Of a stretch of DNA of 64,000 nucleotides, positions 59,251 to 64,000 are shown in pieces (positions within the stretch are counted from its first letter, which is position 1; each line of letters opens with the position of its first letter). A model generated the notes under the pieces. That model ran no database searches, was not told the DNA's origin, and was given only the letters and a program-made list of their open reading frames with translations. Origin of the DNA: Algiphilus aromaticivorans DG1253 (GTDB taxonomy: Bacteria > Pseudomonadota > Gammaproteobacteria > Nevskiales > Nevskiaceae). A program made the position numbers and the translations under genes. The DNA lies in contig NZ_JPOG01000001.1 in the NCBI RefSeq assembly GCF_000733765.1, positions 2,480,001 through 2,544,000 of the forward strand, given 5' to 3'.

Positions 59251-60315
59251 CTAGGACTGTGCTGCGGACAGCGGATGCGCGGGCAATTGCAGGCGCGCGC
59301 GGAAGCTCCCCTCTTCCCGCTTCAGCTCCAATGATGCCTGAGCACCGTAAAGAAGGCGTACCCGCTGGGCAATATTGGCCACCGCTGTCTGCGAGCCGGT
59401 GGAATGCGTCGCCGCATCCTCCGGCGGCGTCGGGTTGACCACCTCCACCACCAGCAGCTCCCCCTCGCGCTTGGCGCGCACAACGATGGTGACCGGTCCG
59501 ACCGTGCGCGAGGCGCCGTGATGCACCGCATTCTCCACCAGCGGCTGGATGGTCAGGCGCGGAATCGACAGATCCATGACCTCCTCCGGAAGGTCCCAGT
59601 CGATGCCAAGACGGGCCCCCAGCCGGGTCTGCTCGATGCGCGCAAACTTGCGCACCAGATCGAGTTCCTCGGCCATGGTGATCAACGGGTCGCCCTTGGC
59701 GAGGCTGGCGCGGAAGAGATCGGACAGATCCTCGACCATGGTTTCGGCCGCCTGCGGCTTGATAGCGATAAGCGCGGCGATGCTGTTCAGGCAGTTGAAG
59801 AGGAAGTGCGGGCGAATGCGGGCTGATAGCGACTGATAGCGCGCTTCGCTCTCGGCACGAACGTGCTCCTCCCACTGCGCGCGCGCGGCGAAGTAGCGCA
59901 GCAGCAACAGGCTGGTAAGCCCCGCCACAGCCGCATTGCGCAGCACGAACCAGGCACGCGACTCACCTGAGAGCACCGCCGGGTCGAGGAACTCGCGCGA
60001 GGCCTCGTAGCCGCCCAGGCTCACCAGCGTAGCCACCGCCACAATCAGCAACCAGCCCAGCCCTAAGACAATGAGACCCGAGCGCCCGGCGAGGCGACGG
60101 CGCAGCAGGCACAGCCCGGCCGCCGACAACAGGCTGATGAGTTGCAGATAAATGCTGACCAGCAGGATGCGCGCCACCAGTACAGCCGGCGTAGTGGCCG
60201 GGATGATAAGCGCGAAGATCAGCGCAAAGACCTCCACCGCCGCCATCAACGCCAGCAGTCGGCGCGGCCGGCAGAAATCCGGCAGAGGCGGCGCCACGGT
60301 TTCCGGTGCCGCCAT
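59251..60315 (-). CDS. algZ: AlgZ/FimS-type membrane sensor histidine kinase
   Basis: A 354-residue kinase of the LytS/His_kinase (PF06580) type. Four or more hydrophobic segments fill the first 140 residues (LLALMAAVEVFALIFALII, LLVSIYLQLISLLSAAGLCL, LIVLGLGWLLIVAVATLVSL). The phospho-acceptor His is in LSARIRPHFLFNCLNSIAAL, and the ATP-binding N box is IQPLVENAVHHGASR. The later glycine box is weak, as in Pseudomonas AlgZ. The ATG at 60315 is chosen; a GTG at 60327 is possible. It precedes algR by 17 bp and is divergent from argH. Confidence 0.88.
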   Translation of the reverse strand: MAAPETVAPPLPDFCRPRRLLALMAAVEVFALIFALIIPATTPAVLVARILLVSIYLQLISLLSAAGLCLLRRRLAGRSGLIVLGLGWLLIVAVATLVSLGGYEASREFLDPAVLSGESRAWFVLRNAAVAGLTSLLLLRYFAARAQWEEHVRAESEARYQSLSARIRPHFLFNCLNSIAALIAIKPQAAETMVEDLSDLFRASLAKGDPLITMAEELDLVRKFARIEQTRLGARLGIDWDLPEEVMDLSIPRLTIQPLVENAVHHGASRTVGPVTIVVRAKREGELLVVEVVNPTPPEDAATHSTGSQTAVANIAQRVRLLYGAQASLELKREEGSFRARLQLPAHPLSAAQS

Positions 60316-60390
60316 CTCGGCCGTCACGAAGCGGCTCCGTGACCATGCCTGCCTATACTGTGCGCACTCAAGTCCGAATCCATCTGCACC

Positions 60391-61761
60391 ATGTCCAACG
60401 CCAAGCTCTGGGGCGGCCGCTTTGCCGAATCAACATCCGAGGCTGTCGAGGCCTTCAGCGAATCGGTGAGCTTCGACGCCCGCCTGTGGAGACAGGATAT
60501 TGCCGGATCGAAAGCGCATGCGCGCATGCTCGGTCGCGTCGGTGTGCTGAAGGAGGCCGACGTCTCCGCCATCTGCGACGGCCTGGACGGCATCGCCGCC
60601 GATATCGAGAGCGGCAACTTCGTCTGGGACACGGCGCTGGAAGATGTGCACATGAACATCGAGTCGGCTCTGACCGAGCGCATCGGCGAGGCCGGCAAGC
60701 GGCTGCACACCGGCCGCTCGCGCAACGACCAGATCGCCACCGATGTACGCCTCTACGTGCGCGAGGCCATCGACGCGCTGTGCGCCGATATCGACCGCCT
60801 CGCCGAAGCACTGCGCGCGTTGGCCGAGCGCGAGGCCGACGCCATCATGCCCGGCTTCACGCATCTGCAGGTCGCCCAGCCAGTGACCTTCGGCCACCAC
60901 ATGCTGGCCTGGCGCGAGCAAATCCTGCGCGATCGCGAGCGCTTCACCGACGCGCGCCGACGCGCCAACCGTTGCCCGCTGGGCTCGGCGGCACTGGCCG
61001 GCACGGTCTATCCCATCGACCGCGAGTGGGTCGCCGCCGAACTCGGCTTTGACGGCGTCACCGCCAACTCGCTGGATGCCGTTTCCGATCGCGACTTCGC
61101 CATCGACTTCGTGGCCGCGGCCAGCCAGCTCATGGTGCATCTGTCGCGCTGGAGCGAGGAGCTGATCCTGTGGAGCACGCCGATGTTCGGCTTCGTGCAG
61201 CTGCCGGACCGCTTCTGCACGGGCAGCTCGATCATGCCGCAGAAGAAGAACCCCGACGTTCCCGAGCTGGTGCGCGGCAAGACCGCGCGCGTGACCGGCG
61301 ACCTGATGAGCCTGCTGATGCTGATGAAGGGCCAGCCACTGGCCTACAACCGCGACAACCAGGAAGACAAGGAACCACTCTTCGACGCGCACGACACAGT
61401 CAGCGCCTGCGTGCGCCTATACGCCGAGCTGGTGCCCGCACTGGCCGTCAACCGCGACATCTGTCGCGCCGCCGCCATCGAAGGCTACTCCACGGCCACC
61501 GATCTGGCGGACTATCTGGTGCGCAAGGGGCTGGCCTTCCGCGATGCCCACCATGTGGTGGGCAGCGTGGTCGGCCAGGCCGTGAAGCAGGGCATCGATC
61601 TTGCCGCCATGCCGCTGGCCACCCTGCGCGGGTACTCGGAGCACATCGACGAGGATGTCTTCGAGGTGCTCACCGTGGAAGGCTCGGTGGCCGCGCGCGA
61701 CCACGTCGGCGGCACGGCGCCGGCGCGGGTGCGGGCGGCGGCGCGGGATGCGAAGCGGTGA
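60391..61761 (+). CDS. argH: argininosuccinate lyase
   Basis: A 456-residue enzyme (E. coli: 457) that splits argininosuccinate into arginine and fumarate. It starts [20 protein letters not shown], with [20 protein letters not shown] and [20 protein letters not shown]. The signature [20 protein letters not shown] carries the catalytic Ser loop. It is divergent from algZ, as in Pseudomonas. A TATACT -10-like box at 60354-60359 has no clear -35 partner. Confidence 0.98.
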   Translation: MSNAKLWGGRFAESTSEAVEAFSESVSFDARLWRQDIAGSKAHARMLGRVGVLKEADVSAICDGLDGIAADIESGNFVWDTALEDVHMNIESALTERIGEAGKRLHTGRSRNDQIATDVRLYVREAIDALCADIDRLAEALRALAEREADAIMPGFTHLQVAQPVTFGHHMLAWREQILRDRERFTDARRRANRCPLGSAALAGTVYPIDREWVAAELGFDGVTANSLDAVSDRDFAIDFVAAASQLMVHLSRWSEELILWSTPMFGFVQLPDRFCTGSSIMPQKKNPDVPELVRGKTARVTGDLMSLLMLMKGQPLAYNRDNQEDKEPLFDAHDTVSACVRLYAELVPALAVNRDICRAAAIEGYSTATDLADYLVRKGLAFRDAHHVVGSVVGQAVKQGIDLAAMPLATLRGYSEHIDEDVFEVLTVEGSVAARDHVGGTAPARVRAAARDAKR

Positions 61762-61933
61762 TGCGTCGATCCTCTGGACGACAGCCAGCCGGCATTTTCA
61801 AGGCATTGGCTACCGACTTGCCCACTAGTTCCGCGCCCTGAAACCACTGCGCTACCCAATTCAGCGCTTGAGGGCGGCGCGGGTTCCTTTCTCTGCTTGT
61901 CCAGAGAAAGGAACCGAAGAGAGGACACCCCGA

Positions 61934-62085
61934 GGTGGCGCTCCGGCCCGCCTGCCGGCGGTCCGGAGTCCCGGCGGCTGGCGGCGTGCTCGGGGCCGCC
62001 GTGAAGGGACATCCTGTCCCGTCACGGCTGGATCGGCCATCCGGGCCGATCCTCCCCTGCGCGCGCCGCCAGCCGCCGCGCCACC
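61934..62085. repeat. cruciform core of composite element, copy 2
   Basis: Outer stem GGTGGCG (61934-61940)/CGCCACC (62079-62085). Perfect 15-bp middle stem CGGCGGCTGGCGGCG (61972-61986)/CGCCGCCAGCCGCCG (62064-62078). Arms: CTCCGG (61941-61946)/CCGGAG (61963-61968), GCCGTGA (61998-62004)/TCACGGC (62022-62028) enclosing GGGACA/TGTCCC, and GGATCGGCC (62030-62038)/GGCCGATCC (62044-62052). It forms a multi-branched fold. Confidence 0.85.
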
Positions 62086-62174
62086 AAGGGGGACGAGTGC
62101 CAATTCGTACGCCGATCTACGCGATGCCGCGAAGCGGCGATCCGGTCAGACCTGTGCCCTTGAGGGTGATGCGC

Positions 62175-62290
62175 GACCGACTTGCCAGTGGCAAGTCGCA
62201 GCGCGCATCACGGCTGGGCCATGGAAGGCCCAGCCAGGATCACTTGATGAGGTCCGGAAGACCGAATCTAGTGACCGTGGCGATCTTCGC
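62175..62290 (+). repeat. three-hairpin repeat element, copy D
   Basis: Hairpin 1 ACTTGCC (62180-62186)/GGCAAGT (62190-62196). Hairpin 2 GCTGGGCC (62213-62220), loop ATGGAA, GGCCCAGC (62227-62234). Hairpin 3 ATCACT (62239-62244) to AGTGAC (62270-62275), with GAT/ATC replacing AGC/GCT, and GGTC/GACC around CGGAA. Same orientation as argH. Confidence 0.9.
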
Positions 62291-62339
62291 GCGACGCATG
62301 GGCCGCGGTTGCCCGCCATCCATGGCGCCACCTCTTCGC

Positions 62340-62413
62340 TAAGGCCAGGCCCCGGCCCGGACATCCCTGTCCGGGCGCTCCCAGCGCTGCGAAGTGCCAC
62401 TGGCACTTCGGTC
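62340..62413 (-). repeat. three-hairpin repeat element, copy F (inverted, hairpin 3 degraded)
   Basis: On the minus strand: hairpin 1 AAGTGCC/GGCACTT around AGT, hairpin 2 CCCGGACA (62375-62368), loop GGGA, TGTCCGGG (62363-62356). Hairpin 3 is no longer recognisable apart from a TTAGCGA remnant. Same orientation as ilvE. Confidence 0.75.
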
Positions 62414-62707
62414 GCTGCTCGCCCCCGAGCACGGCGCCCGGCTCGGGAACCTGCTTCGGCGAAGCCGAAGCAGGCCACCCGGCGGGCACCATGGCTTTGG
62501 TCACTTTGGCCGTAACCAAAGTGACCCGCGCCTAGCGGTGTCTTAGCTACGGCAGCTTCCCCGTTTCAGGCGCGGACCGCGTGAGCAAGGCCGCCTCCAC
62601 TGGGGACCACAGCGTTCTCTAGCCACTCTTACGGTGCACCCGCTCTCCCTAGAGTCGAATGCCGAGACCGCAACCGGTCGCTGACTGAATAAGTCCTACA
62701 ACGGCCG

Positions 62708-63631
62708 TTACAGATACGCCCGCCAGTGCTCATGCTGCGCCCCGCCACCCTTGACCACTTCAAGGTAGGTGCGCTGCAGCTCCTCAGTGATCGGGCCGCG
62801 CTTGCCGTTGCCGATGGCGCGGGCGTCGACTTCGCGAATGGGCGTAACTTCGGCGGCGGTGCCGGTAAAGAAGGCTTCGTCGGCGATGTAGACCTCGTCG
62901 CGCGTGATGCGCCGCTCGCGCACGGTATAGCCGGCTTCCTGCGCCAGCGTGATGAGGGTGCGCCGCGTGATGCCGTCGAGGCAGGAGTTCAGGTCCGGCG
63001 TCGACAGCTCGCCGTCGCGCACGAGGAAGATGTTCTCGGCGCTGCCCTCGGCAACGTGGCCTTCGGTGTCGAGCATCAGGGCTTCGTCGTAGCCGTCTCG
63101 GGTAGCCTCGCCGAGCGCCATCATCGAGTTGATGTAGTTGCCGTTGGCCTTGGCCCGGCACATGGCGGCATTGATGTGATGCCGCGAGAAGGAGCTGGTA
63201 CGCACGCGAATGCCCTTCTCCAGGTTCTCGGCGCCCAGATAGCTGCCCCAGGGCCACGCCGCGACGATGACGTGCACCTTGAGGTTGTCGGCGCGCAGTC
63301 CCATGCCTTCCGAGCCGTAGAAGACCATGGGACGCAGATAGGCTTCCTCGAGCTCGTTGGCGCGCAGTATTTCCTTCTGTGCCGCGTTCATCTCGTCCTG
63401 CGTATAGGGCATGGGCATGCCGAGGATCTTGGCGCTGTTGAACAGCCGCCGGGTGTGATCCTGCAGGCGGAAGATGGCACTGCCCTTGGGGGTTTTGTAG
63501 GCACGCACGCCCTCGAAGCAGCCGACGCCGTAATGCAGCGAGTAGGTCAGAACATGGGTGGTGGCTTCGCGCCACGGCACCATTTCGCCGTCATACCAGA
63601 TGTAACCGTCGCGGTCGGAAAAACTCGTCAC
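62708..63631 (-). CDS. ilvE: branched-chain amino acid aminotransferase
   Basis: A 307-residue class IV PLP enzyme (E. coli IlvE: 309) for the last step of Val, Leu and Ile synthesis. The GTG at 63631 gives the usual short N-terminus before DRDGYIWYDGEMVPWREATT. HYGVGCFEGVRAYKTPKGSA follows. The PLP lysine is in CRAKANGNYINSMMALGEAT. The C-terminal EAFFTGTAAEVTPIREVDAR is characteristic. It starts 32 bp downstream of the glnE stop, as in Pseudomonas. Confidence 0.96.
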   Translation of the reverse strand: MTSFSDRDGYIWYDGEMVPWREATTHVLTYSLHYGVGCFEGVRAYKTPKGSAIFRLQDHTRRLFNSAKILGMPMPYTQDEMNAAQKEILRANELEEAYLRPMVFYGSEGMGLRADNLKVHVIVAAWPWGSYLGAENLEKGIRVRTSSFSRHHINAAMCRAKANGNYINSMMALGEATRDGYDEALMLDTEGHVAEGSAENIFLVRDGELSTPDLNSCLDGITRRTLITLAQEAGYTVRERRITRDEVYIADEAFFTGTAAEVTPIREVDARAIGNGKRGPITEELQRTYLEVVKGGGAQHEHWRAYL

Positions 63632-63663
63632 GTTCGCTATCCGTGCACACAAGGAGCGGCATT

Positions 63664-64000
63664 CTACGATGCGTCGTCGCCGGCTGCCTCGCTGCACAAG
63701 CGCCACAGCGCCGAGACCTGCTCGCGCGCCTCCGCCGCCGCATCCTCGGCGACGAGACCTTCGCCCTCGTCGAGAGCGCGCTCGTGCACCAGCGCGCGCA
63801 GCTCGCGGTAGGCGGCGATGGCGCCTTCGGCAGTGTCGGCGTCAAGCACGCCGGCTTCGGCCAGCGCCTCGGTCTGGCGCCACTGATCCGGCCAATCGAC
63901 CAGCGCCGGGTGCTCGTGGGCATGGCGCATGACCAGATACTGCGTGGCGAACTCCAGATCGGCGAGACCGCCGGCACCCTGCTTGATGTCCCACTTGCCG
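63664..64000 (-). CDS. glnE: glutamine synthetase adenylyltransferase/deadenylylase, C-terminal part (partial)
   Basis: About 111 C-terminal codons are visible; the 5' part lies beyond the right edge. The segment GKWDIKQGAGGLADLEFATQ matches the GlnE family motif, and the tail is HAHEHPALVDWPDQWRQTEA followed by an Ala/Glu-rich helical end. GlnE adenylylates and deadenylylates GlnA under PII control, so its target enzyme is encoded at 24084-25493. The ilvE-glnE order is the same as in Pseudomonas. Confidence 0.93.
   Translation of the reverse strand, partial: GKWDIKQGAGGLADLEFATQYLVMRHAHEHPALVDWPDQWRQTEALAEAGVLDADTAEGAIAAYRELRALVHERALDEGEGLVAEDAAAEAREQVSALWRLCSEAAGDDAS

Larger units (their letters stand above)
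61877..62531. mobile_element. composite palindromic MITE-like element, copy 2
   Basis: The element is bounded by GCGCGGGT (61877-61884) and ACCCGCGC (62524-62531). Inside the left end is a perfect 13-bp hairpin GGTTCCTTTCTCT (61882-61894)/AGAGAAAGGAACC (61903-61915). Inside the right end is GGTCACTTTGG (62499-62509)/CCAAAGTGACC (62516-62526). Between them lie the cruciform core and three-hairpin repeats D and F. It fills most of the gap between argH and ilvE. No transposase or plausible protein is encoded; 62532-62707 shows nothing recognisable. Confidence 0.78.

Noticed and set aside
61868-62515. Open frames of 130-215 codons across the composite repeat
   Set aside because: They are Arg/Pro/Gly-rich translations of GC-rich palindromes, occur on both strands, and have no start signals or family features.

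Overview
The window is chromosomal DNA from a high-GC gammaproteobacterium. Several blocks keep the order known from Pseudomonas and its relatives: algZ-algR-hemC-hemD(X)-hemY divergent from argH, ilvE next to glnE, rpsU-yqeY-dnaG-rpoD divergent from tsaD-folB, and glnA followed by ntrB-ntrC. The fused hemDX, the DUF1302 outer-membrane gene and the GlyGly-CTERM protease suggest a Nevskiales/Salinisphaerales-like lineage, but this is an inference; no rRNA or tRNA gene is visible to settle it.

Layout. 1-1776: a DUF1302 gene on the minus strand, cut by an IS256-type insertion sequence with an exact 8-bp target duplication. 1939-4285: exopolyphosphatase and two small c-type cytochromes. 4372-11010: an iron-uptake cluster (DUF3649, PepSY membrane protein, DUF3325, two TonB-dependent receptors, a Fur box). 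11046-17934: an outer-membrane barrel protein, rpoD, dnaG, yqeY, rpsU, then tsaD and folB. 18585-23747: a degenerate gmhB-position gene, glyS, a beta-propeller protein and glyQ. 24084-28688: glnA, a tandem array of structured repeats and ntrBC, with sigma-54 and NtrC-type sites. 29061-41454: NDH-2, EcsC, NRDE protein, Ada, an MFS transporter, a pteridine-reductase-like SDR, cca, slt, a TauE-type permease, ATP sulfurylase, a thioesterase and a VOC protein. 41623-43152: a composite palindromic repeat split by IS30. 43339-54414: peptidase, MltD, a patatin lipase with an SRPBCC-SDR fusion, TetR, PCu(A)C, an epimerase, a 2Fe-2S flavoreductase, a secreted protease and a methyltransferase. 54422-61761: heme genes, AlgZR and argH. 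61877-62531: a second composite repeat. 62708-64000: ilvE and the 3' end of glnE.

The most unusual content is intergenic. (1) Six copies of a roughly 105-bp three-hairpin element have stems that change in a compensatory way, while a T-T mismatch, a tandem G-A/A-G mismatch and mostly GGA-containing loops stay fixed. All copies lie downstream of, and in the same orientation as, the preceding gene. (2) The glnA-ntrB interval holds a tandem A-B-A-B array of hairpin units, each ending in an intrinsic-terminator-like hairpin. (3) Two larger MITE-like composite elements have terminal inverted repeats and a cruciform core. All four long gaps between convergent genes contain these structured repeats. 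Separately, the DnaG primase has lost all four zinc ligands of its CHC2 domain.

Functionally the window mixes housekeeping (transcription, replication priming, translation, tetrapyrrole and amino-acid synthesis), nitrogen control (glnA-ntrBC, glnE), iron acquisition, envelope maintenance (Slt, MltD, lipase) and sulfur metabolism (TauE-type permease, ATP sulfurylase).
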